64,000 nucleotides of DNA, taken from Climacteris rufus. Its lineage: Eukaryota > Chordata > Aves > Passeriformes > Climacteridae. The DNA lies in assembly GCA_013398175.1 (NCBI GenBank), contig VZRZ01007316.1, positions 1 to 64,000 of the forward strand, written 5' to 3'. Under the pieces are notes generated by a model, which worked only from the letters and a program-made list of their open reading frames with translations, did no database searches and had not been told where the DNA came from. Of the stretch, positions 1 to 9,746 are shown one piece after another. The position numbers were made by a program, and so were the translations under genes. Each line of letters starts with the position of its first letter. The first letter of the stretch is position 1.

Positions 1-42
1 GGCGGGGGCGGCGGAGTGGCGCTGACCCGTGTCCCCTCGCAG

Positions 43-156
43 GTGGAGTGGGTGCTCTGCCCCTACGACGTCCATCACCGCGTCCCCCGGGCGTCGCTGG
101 AGAGGCACGCGGCGTCCTGCCGGCTCCGCAAGATGGGATACTCCGCCGAGGAGGAG
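43..156 (+). CDS. SNRNP48: SNRNP48 exon 2, CHHC zinc finger
   Basis: Acceptor CCCCTCGCAG precedes base 43 and donor GTGGGA follows base 156. The 38 codons hold the complete CHHC zinc finger (Cys, His, His, Cys with spacings 5, 9, 3) followed by RLRKMGYSAEEE. In the family this finger binds the U11 5' splice-site helix. Phase 0 at both ends. Confidence 0.93.
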
Positions 157-3100
157 GTGGGAGCCCGGCTTGGGAAGGGGGATGACGGGGACGGCGCTGC
201 TGCCCTGAGGGTGCCGGCTGCCGCGGCTCGGCGGCCCCCCGCCTTGACCCAGGCCTTTGGTCCCGCAGGCCGAGATGTACGACTCCAGCTTTTTCTACGA
301 AAACCTGAAGGTTCCCAGCGTCGCCATGGGTGAGCGGCAGCGCGGGCTCCGCCCGGCGGGGCGGCACACACGGCTGGGGCTGAGGGGACATCCCAGCGGG
401 GGACAGGATGAGGGCCTGAGGGGACATCCCGAGGGGAACAGAGATGTGGGACTAATTAGTCCGGGTCCCCACCGTAGCACCACCCTTGTGAGCCTCAAAC
501 TCCCTAAGGCCTCCTGAAAACCCTGAGTGTTTCCATCAGTAGGTTTATTCTCTCCTATTGTAATTTGTCATTTGCCTTAGTTTACTGTTTTTATGCTTAG
601 GTCACTGTGTAGTTCTACTCTGTAGGTTATTTTCATTATAAAATCCAAGGAGGATCTGTTTTTATCTCTTAGGACTTTCTTCCTATGTTCTCAGTCCCTA
701 CTCTTGCATCAAATGTGAAAAGTGTATTAAAATGCATGCTTAGAATGTTGGAAAATTGTCTGTAGAATTTGGGGATATAGCAATGGTACACAGAGCAATA
801 TGCATACCTTTCTTTTTCCATATCCTTGTAACCTTGTAAATTAATCTCTTCTTTTTTTTTCTTATTTTTCTTCCCTTATTTTAACTGTGGAATAGATTAA
901 AATTACATTTTCAGTTCATGAAATGTACATGAATAAAACTTAGATGTTCTTTACCATACCATAAGCCTCATAATAGAGTTTGGGGAATAAAGACTAACTC
1001 AATCAAGTACTCAAGAACTTGATATGAAAGTTCTATTGATTTTTTCCTTCCCTGCCTGCAGATAAAGATCTACAGTTTCACGTTGTTAAGCAGGCTAGAG
1101 CCCAAAGTGCGAAGGAAGGCACAGGCTACAGCGAAGGTAAGGAGCAAGCAGTTGAGATGACTTTGCCAGCTCTCCTGTGGAGAACTGCTCTTGTCTCCCT
1201 CCTTGAAGCATCCTTCATTCCACTTTGAACTGCTAAGAAGAATTTAAATTTATCTACTTTTAATATTCCTTCCCCTGCATATGTTGGATCACTGACTACT
1301 TTCTATACTTGGGGTAACTAGATGAGAGGATTTGAGTCTGTTGTGCTCACACCTCTATTATCTTCAGAACTGGAAAATGGACAGGGCAAAATTCAGGAAT
1401 TTCTTGAAGCACTCATCATCTGCTTCCCATCCCACTACCTACACTATACTCTCTGCCTGCATTTCCTTCTGTTCTTTGTGGCCCAAACTCTTGTAATGGT
1501 GCCTCCAGCCTTGGTCTTATTCCTCTGCCATTTTGTTTAGGGATTAATTGGTAGTTGTGAGCCATGTGGGCTTGTCCACCATTCCTCAGATCAAAAACCA
1601 AACAACATGTGTATTACTGTGTTGGACTGTTTCAATGCTGCCCTAAGAAGTTGTGTAAAAACTGTGCTGGCACACCTGCAAATGTGATGCTGTCCTTTGC
1701 TACTGCTCCAGGCTCAATAGATCCTTTACATTTTGTTTTTCAGTGGGTTTTGTGACCAGCCAGTGGCCAGGTTAAGACAGAAAGTCTTTGAGGGTTCAGA
1801 CTTAGACAAAGTAGAAAAGTAGAGAGTCTGTACAGCTTTAGTTGGTTGAGAAATCACTGCAACACCTGAAAGATACAGCATTTGCTCACTATAGACATTA
1901 GTTTGTTAAACATATATGGGCAGAAGGAAAATTGCATTTGTCCAACTCTTCTGACAGTGAAATACAGCAGCACTTGCTCGGGCACAGTTTTTCATGTTGC
2001 CTTTGTTTACCTGGCATAGCAGATAGAGGCTTAATGGACCATTGCTTGGGAAGGAGGTTTCCAGGATGAGCACTGTGTTTTGAGCATGTTGGGTGCATTT
2101 CCTCTGGAGGGAGGTCGTAACTCATTAATTTGACAGAAGCATATCTAAGTAGAGAAGGAACAGATGAACCCTGTATGGAGTGTTTCATTGCAAAGATGCA
2201 CTGGTGAACCACTAGATGCCAGTGTTGACTGCCGAGTTTTCCCTGCAAGCTTGCCTTTCCCTGAGGATAACACTAAATCTGTATTGGTGATTTTCACTGT
2301 GGCATCTTGGCCTGTTGTAAGATTTACTGACTTGCAATTGTTTGTTCAATATAAAGTCTTTGGCAGCAGAAACAAATGAAAATAATTTTTTATTGTAAAT
2401 TTCCTTTTGACTAATTGTATCAAAGGAAATTATTTTCTTTGTTTTTTTCTTTTTTTTTTCCAATTCTAACCATACTTAGAACATTAGCATAGCTACATTG
2501 TAGAACAGAAAAACTGGTCTTAATCACAAGTTGTGTAATTCTTGTAAAATCACAAGCATGTGATTATCAGTGTGTTTTTATGGACTTCTGTGACCCTGTA
2601 AGAGCAGTGCATCTTAAAAATAGAATTCTAGTTTTTGTGTTTAAGTCCATTCTGTTCTGGTTTAGGTTCCACAATACTGATGAAACTTTGTATTTTAGGT
2701 TTGTTTGTAGAGTTATTGTGGTTCCTCTTCTGTGGTGTCTAGTGAAAGCAGGATGTGAAAGATTTCCCAGCTTCCATTAAGAGCTGAATAATCTGGAGAA
2801 GCACTAAACTTGCTGTTGTGAAGGCTCCTGCATACACCCTTCTTACATGTTGGCTCTTCTGTCTGCCTGGAGATGTGTGGGATTGTGTTGGGGGGAGCAG
2901 GATTATGGAGGTCAGGTCAATGGTTGCTGCAAATTTGCACATTTTCCAATAAAATGCTTTTTTGCAGGCAATGTCGTAGAATATTGCATCCTGTATCTTT
3001 AGGGAAGTCACTTTAGTGCTGTTGCAATGGATTGAGAGTGGCTTTATTTGTTTGGAGGCATATGTGTTTTAACTGGGGAATGGGAAAAGTGAGTAGCAGG

Positions 3101-6100
3101 CTGATGGAAAGAGGAGTGTGCAGGCAGTGTGTTTGTTTCCATAGCTTTAATTATCTGAATCAATCTGCACTGCTTTGAAAGTGCTTTTGTAGTCCTTTTA
3201 GCTATAAATTCCTGTGGCAGTCTATTATAAAAGCTCTGCAGGGAAGGTAACAGTGTGAGTGAGACTGATTTACACCGTGCTCAGTTATCTGGTGTCCTAG
3301 AAGCTTTAGTTTTTGTTGGCAGAACAGGTATTTTGCAGCTCATGCTTTACATAACATTTTAGGAGTAAGATAAACCCACAAGTTAGAGCTGCAGCCTCTC
3401 TTGATTTAGCTTGTAAGCTGAGAGCTGAAACTGATGGGACAATACAGAGGGCCATTTTGATCTAATCTAGTACGATTCCTTCATGGCATGTGAAAACCTG
3501 TATCTGTGTAGGCAGTCAAGAGGGGTTATACAGCCTGCATGGGGCTTGGGAGGGATTTGGGAGGGATCTTTGAGCAATTTCTGTCCTTTCAAGTTAAGAA
3601 CGTTGAAACTTCTTACAGATATGTAGGGGAAGAATGAAAACAGCATGGGAGTTTACTGCATTGTTTGTTTGTTGAGCTTTTCCTGAATAATTAGGCTATT
3701 TTACAAATAACAGCTCTCTGTCCAACCTCCAGGATCTTTCTCCTCACTGCCTGTAGAAGTTCCTCAAAATCACAAGCGTTTCACCTGTGACCTGACTCAA
3801 GCCGATCGCCTTGCTCTTTATGACTTCGTTGTTGAGGAAACAAAGAAACAGAGGTCCAGATCCCAGATAACAGAAAATGACAGCGATCTCTTTGTGGATT
3901 TAGCAGCGAAAATCACCCAGGGTTTGAAGAATTTTGTTGAATTTATGGCTCAGAACTTTTCCATTTATCTGGTTACATGAGTTTTGTTGAAAGTCAAACA
4001 GAATTGGCTGTGTTGTTTTGTTGTTGTGGAGAGCACACTGTTCTTAAAAGCCACAGCAAAGACCATCAGAAGACACTAGTTTGGTGTCCTTTATGATGTT
4101 TTCCTTTTGGGAAAGCCTCAGTGCTCTGCTCTTGGCAACATGTTGTGTGTATCTCAGTGGAAGGATCTTCTGTCTTTGCTGCAGCTGACTTCAGGTTGCT
4201 TAATGTTGCCAACTTACTGTGCAGCTCAGCTCAGTATTTGCTGTAAGAGATGATGAGATTAAAGATCACTTAAGAGTAAAAGCTGAACAGGAGAGGTTGG
4301 CAGTCATCCAAGTGGAGCTCTTGAGCAATATACTTTGGTGTACTGGTCTGTGGCCTCTCATCCCTGTTGAGTCACACCAGTTTGTAGATGTACCAAGTGC
4401 AGCAAAAGCATCTGTGTCACCTTGTAGGGCCTGCTGTGCCTGGGAGGTAAGAGACAGTTCTTGTCATCTACACAGGTAACTTCTTTATAGAATGTGCCTT
4501 TCTCATTGTGTCTTACTGTAATACTGGCTTTGAAAACATGACCCATATCTAGAAGGCATTTGACCAAATGACTGTATATTGGTTGGGATCACAGTTAGGA
4601 GACTGAAATCACCTAACAACATTTGCTTGGGGGCTTTTTAGTTGTGTGTAAACAGCCAGAAAGAAAGCTGGGGAGGAAGCTTGAGCATTAAGTAAATTCT
4701 TAATAGTTAATAAATACTGGAGAAACTTCAGAAAGAAGACAATATATTTTATGTTCCTGAAAGCACAAGGCCTGGATACCTGCAGGTGCTAATGTCCTGC
4801 TAATGACTATTTGTTTTACTCCCGATTTTTTGCTAGATGACAGTCAGAAAGGTCCAAAGTCCCATCTTGAAATTCTGGCCGAAATGCGAGATTACAAGAG
4901 GCGGCGGCAGTCATACAGGGCTAAGAATGTTCATATAACAAAGAAGTCTTACACTGAGGTGAGATCTGAACACAAAGGCTTTTTTGCACAAAATGCTTAT
5001 TATATATCAACACAATTATATACTTGTTTAAAGACAAAGAATACGTGTCTCTCTCCACTTCTTGTACCCTGCTTTATTATTCTTGCAAACTATGGAGGAA
5101 TGTTTTTGGTTACAAATAAAGAGCATTTCTAACTGCTAAGTTTTGAATGCGAAAATGCCAGCAAGATGTAGTTTGCTATCATAAAATTGTACTGTTTCAA
5201 TTTATGCTGAAACATGTTTCTGCAAATAAGACTTTCCATTCAAACATCTGGGTTTGGGGGAGATTTTTGTGGGTTTGGGGTTTTTTTGAGATGTTTACCT
5301 TTTGTCTAGTGCTAGTTCAGGCACTACCATGACATGTTCATTTTTAACATATCTCCAGGTGATTCGGGATGTGATTGGTGTGCATATGGAAGAACTCAGC
5401 AATCAGTGGCAGGAGGAGAGCAGGTTGGATAGTGCAGAGATATGTGAAGGAGGGAAGTCAAAATCTTCAGGAAGGTATGCCACAGCTGACAGATTCTTTG
5501 GGCATGTGAGCAGATTGATAGCCTGTAATTTTTTCTTATCACCTTCTTCTAATAGCATGTACCAACTTTGTCTGAGTCATATGCACAGTTTATTTTATAC
5601 TAATTCTAAGTTATACTAAGTTATACTAAGTAATACTAAGTTTATACTAATGTTAAGTCTTGCTTGAGAAGCTCTGCCTGCATGAAGGATGGGGAAAAAT
5701 TAATAAGTATCTTTCAGTGGTAAGTAGGTTGGTTGGAAGTGATACAGCTGAACAGGTAGTTCCTGGTGGAGCTAGGGAATAAATAGTGCTCCCTCTGTGC
5801 CCAAATGTGCATATATGTTGTAGCTGGGTACAGAAGGACACCTAGAAATACAAGTACACAATTCTTCCCTTTCCCTACTACATGAGATGTAGTAGATATA
5901 TTATAGCTCAGAGTAAAGGTTTCCGTAACATAATAAATACGGGGAGGGTTTACGGTTCTTACCATGAATGATGCTGTGCTAACTGGGAGTGTGTTCTATT
6001 TACACATATTTGGGCTGTGTCAAGCACACTCTTCCAAACATTTGGCACTGAAGTAAAAATGAAATAATGACCTAGTGATAGCCTATTTGTGCTTCTTCTA

Positions 6101-7842
6101 CAGATCTTTGAGAGGAGAATGTTTTTGAAACAAACTAGAAAGTGTCACTCTGTTCCCAGCATTAAAATGAAGATGAATGAGTGGCAGAGCACTGGAGCCG
6201 TAGAGCCCAGGCAGGCCATAGAGACATTCAAAACCCACCTGGACACATTCCTGTGTCACCTGCTCTAGGTGACCCTGCCTTGGCAAGGGGGGTGGAATGG
6301 ATGATCTCCAGAGGTCCCTTCTGACCCTAATGATTCTGTGGTTCTGTGAGATCAGGACTGTTGGGTTCTCCAACTGAAGGTAGCAGCTTAAGGCAGATGG
6401 TTGAAGAGTTAAAGATTTAAAGCAAAACAGAGTGAATTCCTTTGTGCTGCCTCCTGTTTCACAAGCAGTGGTGTTAAGACTGAGGTGCAGTGTTTATAAG
6501 AATTAATTGGATTAAATAGTGTGCTGAGATGTGTGCATGTAAGAGTATGGAATTCGGGCCTCTTGGGAGGAACTGTATTTCTCAGAGAGATAGAGAGGCT
6601 CAATAGAAGGTGTGTCCTGTGTCTTACATCGTTAGAAGGTCATTATGTTACAAAAATGGTACTGAAAACAGTGACTGTGAAACTGTTTCTACTGATTAAA
6701 ATTAATGATGTTTTTTTCAGAAGGGAAGACAGGCGCTCAGCCTCAGTGGACTCCCGGCAGTCTGGGGGAAGCAGTAAGGATACGGAATGCACGAGACACA
6801 GGAGAGACTCCAGCAGGAGTCCCAGTAAACGAAGGAGGAGTCGCGAAAGAGGCAAAGACAGAGACTCTCGGAGAAAAAGAGAGAGGTGAGCAGAAACAGT
6901 GACAGCTGACTCCTGCTTCTGAGTCAGGCAGCCATGACCTTTGTGAGAATTTAGTGCAGGGATTGAGAGAATCTGGTGCAATTCAAAAGCTAGGCTAACC
7001 TCACAAGCCAGTGGTGTGAGGCTCCTCATACTGAACAAAACAAGTTGTGAGATCACAAACTGTGAGCCAGACTTCTGAATTTCCTCTCACGTCTGAAAGG
7101 TGGCACTTCCAACAGCACCCTGCAGGACTGCAAGAGGCTATTTATTTTAGTCCTTGATCAACATGGTTAAATGGACAGCGTGTCCCTCATCCACAACTAA
7201 GTGCTTGTCATGTCTAATACTGATTTCTGCTGTAGTTTGCTCTAGACCTTAATAAATAGGATTATTTGTTTCACTAATACGCATACACTAGCTTTTCCAT
7301 ATGAGATGCTTCAAAGCAATGCTCTTGCTCTTCAGTACTTCTGGACATATAATTTAGGAAAAGAAAGCAAATCTAGGCCACACCTTCTAAGACCATCAAC
7401 AAGGACATATTGACATCTGCAGGACCACAGGTGTGTGGGACCTGTGTTTGAGCAGAGCTGTGGAGTGTTGTGCAGGAGAAATGCTGCCTTGTGTCCCTCG
7501 TGTGTATGGGTAAATGCTGTTACATAACTGCGTGGATGGCGCTGATGGCTCGTCTCAGAGCTGGCTTCATTACACCGTGATGCCATTCATCCTAAACTAA
7601 TTGCCACTCTGGCACTGCATGACAAGGCTTTGATTAAAGCAGCATGGAAAATAAACTGTCTTAAAGCAGTTTACTTTCTTTCCTTAGAGGAGGACATGAC
7701 TACATTTAATGAGAGCTTTCCATCTTCCAAGTTGTTTTTTTCCCTTCAGACTCTGTCACTCTGAGCCCAACAGCCCACACAATGTTTGTTTTTTTGTTTC
7801 AGGGACGAAGACAAGTATCACAACCATAAAAGAAGAAAGTAG
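43..7842 (+). CDS. SNRNP48: U11/U12 small nuclear ribonucleoprotein 48 kDa protein (partial, exons 2-9)
   Basis: The product is a component of the U11/U12 di-snRNP, which recognises the 5' splice site of U12-type introns; it acts in the nucleus. Joined exons are 43-156, 269-329, 1062-1136, 3733-3921, 4837-4958, 5359-5474, 6721-6885 and 7803-7842, giving about 293 residues; the human protein has about 339. Visible features are a CHHC zinc finger in exon 2 (C-x5-H-x9-H-x3-C, from CPYDVHH to HAASC), the conserved run KRRRQSYRAKNVHITKKSY, and an Arg/Ser-rich basic tail ending HNHKRRK. All phases close. Exon 1, with the initiator Met and about 45 residues, is upstream of base 1. The in-frame ATG at 16 is intronic and is not the start. 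The gene is convergent with ROPN1L. Confidence 0.93.
269..329 (+). CDS. SNRNP48: SNRNP48 exon 3
   Basis: Acceptor GGTCCCGCAG and donor GTGAGC flank this 61-base exon. It encodes AEMYDSSFFYENLKVPSVAM and leaves one base, which completes Asp with exon 4. Confidence 0.9.
1062..1136 (+). CDS. SNRNP48: SNRNP48 exon 4
   Basis: Acceptor CCCTGCCTGCAG and donor GTAAGG flank a 75-base exon encoding DKDLQFHVVKQARAQSAKEG and the start of the next segment. It is entered and left in phase 1. Confidence 0.9.
1137..3732 (+). other. SNRNP48: SNRNP48 intron 4 (2.6 kb), no other feature seen
   Basis: This intron runs from donor GTAAGG to acceptor CTCCAG. I see no repeat family, RNA gene or convincing coding segment; the short open frames in it have no recognisable composition. 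Confidence 0.6.
3733..3921 (+). CDS. SNRNP48: SNRNP48 exon 5
   Basis: The acceptor is CCAACCTCCAG. The 189 bases encode a segment that includes DLTQADRLALYDFVVEETKK and ends at KITQ. The donor reads G|GTTTGA, a poor match to the U2 consensus, but it is the only placement that joins in frame to exon 6 (Asp-Asp-Ser). The family alignment also breaks at this point. Confidence 0.85.
4837..4958 (+). CDS. SNRNP48: SNRNP48 exon 6
   Basis: Acceptor TTTTTTGCTAG and donor GTGAGA flank this exon. It encodes 41 residues, the most conserved part of the protein, including HLEILAEMRDYKRRRQSYRA. It ends in phase 0. Confidence 0.93.
5359..5474 (+). CDS. SNRNP48: SNRNP48 exon 7
   Basis: Acceptor ATATCTCCAG and donor GTATGC flank a 116-base exon encoding VIRDVIGVHMEELSNQWQEE and an acidic, Ser/Lys-containing continuation. 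It ends in phase 2. Confidence 0.92.
5596..5655. repeat. Short tandem repeat, ~10-bp unit TTATACTAAG
   Basis: Four to five imperfect copies of TTATACTAAG lie in SNRNP48 intron 7, just downstream of exon 7. Confidence 0.8.
6178..6350 (+). mobile_element. CR1 LINE 3' fragment in SNRNP48 intron 7
   Basis: The sequence has the layout of the avian CR1 3' end: a segment reading as CATTCAAAACCCACCTGGAC, then GGTCCCTTCTGACCCTAATG, ending in GATTCTGTGGTTCTGTGA. It is 5'-truncated, as is usual for CR1, and lies in the same orientation as the host gene. Confidence 0.85.
6721..6885 (+). CDS. SNRNP48: SNRNP48 exon 8, basic Arg/Ser-rich region
   Basis: Acceptor TTTTTTTCAG and donor GTGAGC flank this exon. 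The 165 bases encode SASVDSRQSGGSSKDTE followed by an RS-like basic stretch (SRSPSKRRRSRERGKDRD). Such stretches are typical of splicing factors and likely mediate nuclear localisation and weak protein or RNA contacts. Confidence 0.92.
7803..7842 (+). CDS. SNRNP48: SNRNP48 exon 9, last coding segment and stop
   Basis: The acceptor is TTTTTGTTTCAG. The exon encodes the split Arg, then DEDKYHNHKRRK and a TAG at 7840-7842. The 3' UTR follows to about 8085. Confidence 0.92.
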
Positions 7843-8088
7843 AAACAAGAACCTGATCATTTTGTTTGTCAGCTCTTCAAAATGTAACTTGCATAAGAAC
7901 TGTTGTTCCTGCTGTTTCACCTGAGACAGTAGAGGTGTGCACATAATATTGGTGTTGCATCAGAGCTGTGCTTGGAGACAAAGAAGTGTTAAGGTTTATC
8001 AGGATGGAAGCAGTGTATTTCAGAAAATGTGTAAATCTGTAACATTTGTACATCTATTAATAAATTAGATTGATCTCTCATGTATCTG
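7843..8088 (+). other. SNRNP48: SNRNP48 3' UTR
   Basis: This is AT-rich sequence between the TAG and the poly(A) signal at 8059-8064. No coding potential related to the gene continues past the stop. The 3' end is inferred from the signal. Confidence 0.7.
8059..8064 (+). terminator. SNRNP48: Poly(A) signal of SNRNP48 (AATAAA)
   Basis: A canonical AATAAA lies 217 bases after the stop codon and is followed by TG-rich sequence (TCTCATGTATCTG), as expected for a cleavage site near 8080. Confidence 0.8.
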
Positions 8089-8090
8089 AG

Positions 8091-9627
8091 TTTAGTCTGA
8101 CAAGGCTGAAGAATAAAATCTATGAGAGGTTGTACTACTTGGCCTTCCTGGCCATGGGTAGTGGATATAGAACAGAGCTAATCCCTGGAGTCCAGGATCA
8201 GTTACAGACAGGGAAGGGATAAAGAGAGCTCCCCTCCTACCTAGCACTGTCACCTCTAGGTGACACTGCCTAATTACAGCATGTACCCGAGGGCAGATAA
8301 TCAGAGTTCTCCAAGAGGCTAAAACATCTCCAACGGCAGATAATGTTAAACAGATAGTAACACAAAATTTAGTGTTCCCAAGGTCATGCTGGAAGAAATT
8401 TTGGATCAATATCATCTGGCAAAGGTGATGAGAATATAGCTCTCCACAGAAACTAGGGGGGAGGCACCAAGGACACTTACAATATTGCTGAGTACCACAT
8501 TCAAACACCAGGTGCCTTTCCTTCCAGCAGTAGCTAGAAAGACTTCCCATGCTGTGGATTAACATACAAATATTAGTGATAGAGGCTGATAAAACAGATT
8601 TAAACATGCAGATACATATTAAGGCTGTCCAGTTCTCTTAATTCCTCACACAATCTACGTCAGCCAGGTCAGTCACCATCAGCCAAGCTTCTTGTCTCAA
8701 CAAAATAAGCAACTATAAAAGAACAAGCTTGCAGATCCATCTTTCCTGAAATACTTCTGTTTGATCAATATGCCGGGAGAGGGTACTCCATGTCCTCCTG
8801 GTTTTGACCTTCTCAATCAAAGGGAATCTCTCCAGTTTTTCATACCTCAGTTGTTTCTGCAATTAAGTGTGATTAATTATGTGTCACTAAAGATGTGGTC
8901 TAGTTCTGGTGGATTTAGGCTTCTATACCTGTTAGAGCAGCCCAGCTCAAAACCAAACAACTCTGTGTCAGGTTTCCTCACCTACATGACAAATGCAGTA
9001 GCTTTTCCTGTCAGAGAACAAGACATATTTTAAAACAGATCTTTAATTAGACAAGTTTATCTAAGAACAAAAAAAATATGCTCAAGTTCTGAAAGGTTTC
9101 TAATTAGAGGGAAAAAAATATGGAACTGCTGCAGTCCTTTCTTGCATTGGTTTCGTCTGCCAGCTCAGCCACAGGGTTCTCATTAAGTTCTCTTTCAGGA
9201 GGGCTTGGTAAAAGAGTTTATTTAAATAGAGGATGTTCAGGCAGACAAGGCAGTCTAAAGACCAGCTGTATTTGTGCAAGAGTCAAAAGGAAGTCAGTGC
9301 TACCAGAAGCATAACGAGAAATGCTCCAGTCATGGCTGTCCAGTCTTAATTTATGTTTTACTTTACAATCAATTAAAATGTGTAGGTAGGAAGATCAGTA
9401 ACCACGCAACTTTTGCTCAATATAAGCAGATTAGAGAAGGGGTGGCTCCCTGGGGGTGACCATCAGTATTTGAGAGGCAGGAGAACAGTATAACCATGTA
9501 TTCAATTAACACCCCCTGAAGGGCCATTTCAAGAGCAGGACAAAGAAAAGGAAATGCCAGAGAAGAGGAACATGTTGTACTGAAATGTACAGATTATGGT
9601 ACTTTGAACACAGATTATTTTCTTGAA
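8091..9627. other. Convergent intergenic interval between SNRNP48 and ROPN1L
   Basis: About 1.5 kb separates the two facing poly(A) signals. I recognise no gene or repeat family. One long open frame on the minus strand (8607-8092) has no family resemblance. If SNRNP48 was brought next to ROPN1L by rearrangement, the breakpoint lies here. Confidence 0.55.
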
Positions 9628-9637
9628 TTTATTTATT
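9628..9637 (-). terminator. ROPN1L: Overlapping AATAAA poly(A) signals of ROPN1L
   Basis: Two overlapping minus-strand AATAAA hexamers (9637-9632 and 9633-9628) lie 46-55 bases past the terminal TGA. The 3' UTR would therefore be very short. Confidence 0.6.
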
Positions 9638-9682
9638 CCTTTTTTTTTTTTCCTCTCACCTCATGCTGAAGAGTAGGGTTGA

Positions 9683-9746
9683 TCAATAAAATATGAAGGA
9701 GTATGGCAGGAAGTGTCTGAGCAGCACCATGCCAGAGTGTTTGTCC
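9683..9746 (-). CDS. ROPN1L: ROPN1L terminal coding exon (divergent)
   Basis: Acceptor GGTTTATTCCTTTCCAG ends at 9747. Joined to exon 4, the frame reads ADKHSGMVLLRHFLPYSF and stops at TGA 9685-9683. The pattern Gly-Met-Val/Ile-x-Leu-x-x-Phe-x-x-Pro matches the C-terminal exon of mammalian ROPN1L (GMIGLSDFFFP), though the tail is shorter and diverged. A minus-strand AATAAA lies about 50 bases beyond the stop, supporting the call. Confidence 0.65.

Larger units (their letters stand above)
1..470. promoter_or_regulatory. SNRNP48: CpG island covering the 5' part of SNRNP48
   Basis: The first ~450 bases are very G+C- and CpG-rich, while sequence beyond ~500 drops abruptly to AT-rich DNA. The island spans the end of intron 1, exons 2 and 3 and the start of intron 3. 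This is the usual appearance of a broadly expressed vertebrate promoter whose start site lies just upstream, outside the window. Bases 375-440 also carry two copies of a GAGGGGACATCCC-like unit. Confidence 0.75.

Noticed and set aside
16..42. In-frame ATG upstream of SNRNP48 exon 2 as a start codon
   Set aside because: Bases 33-42 are a good splice acceptor (GTCCCCTCGCAG). The family protein has further N-terminal residues from exon 1, so the ATG is intronic.
8092..8607. A 171-codon open frame on the minus strand, including MILIQNFF, considered as the ROPN1L last exon
   Set aside because: The resemblance to the ropporin tail is weak, and there is no acceptor with the right phase. The exon at 9746-9683 has a strong acceptor, correct phase, better motif match and a nearby poly(A) signal.
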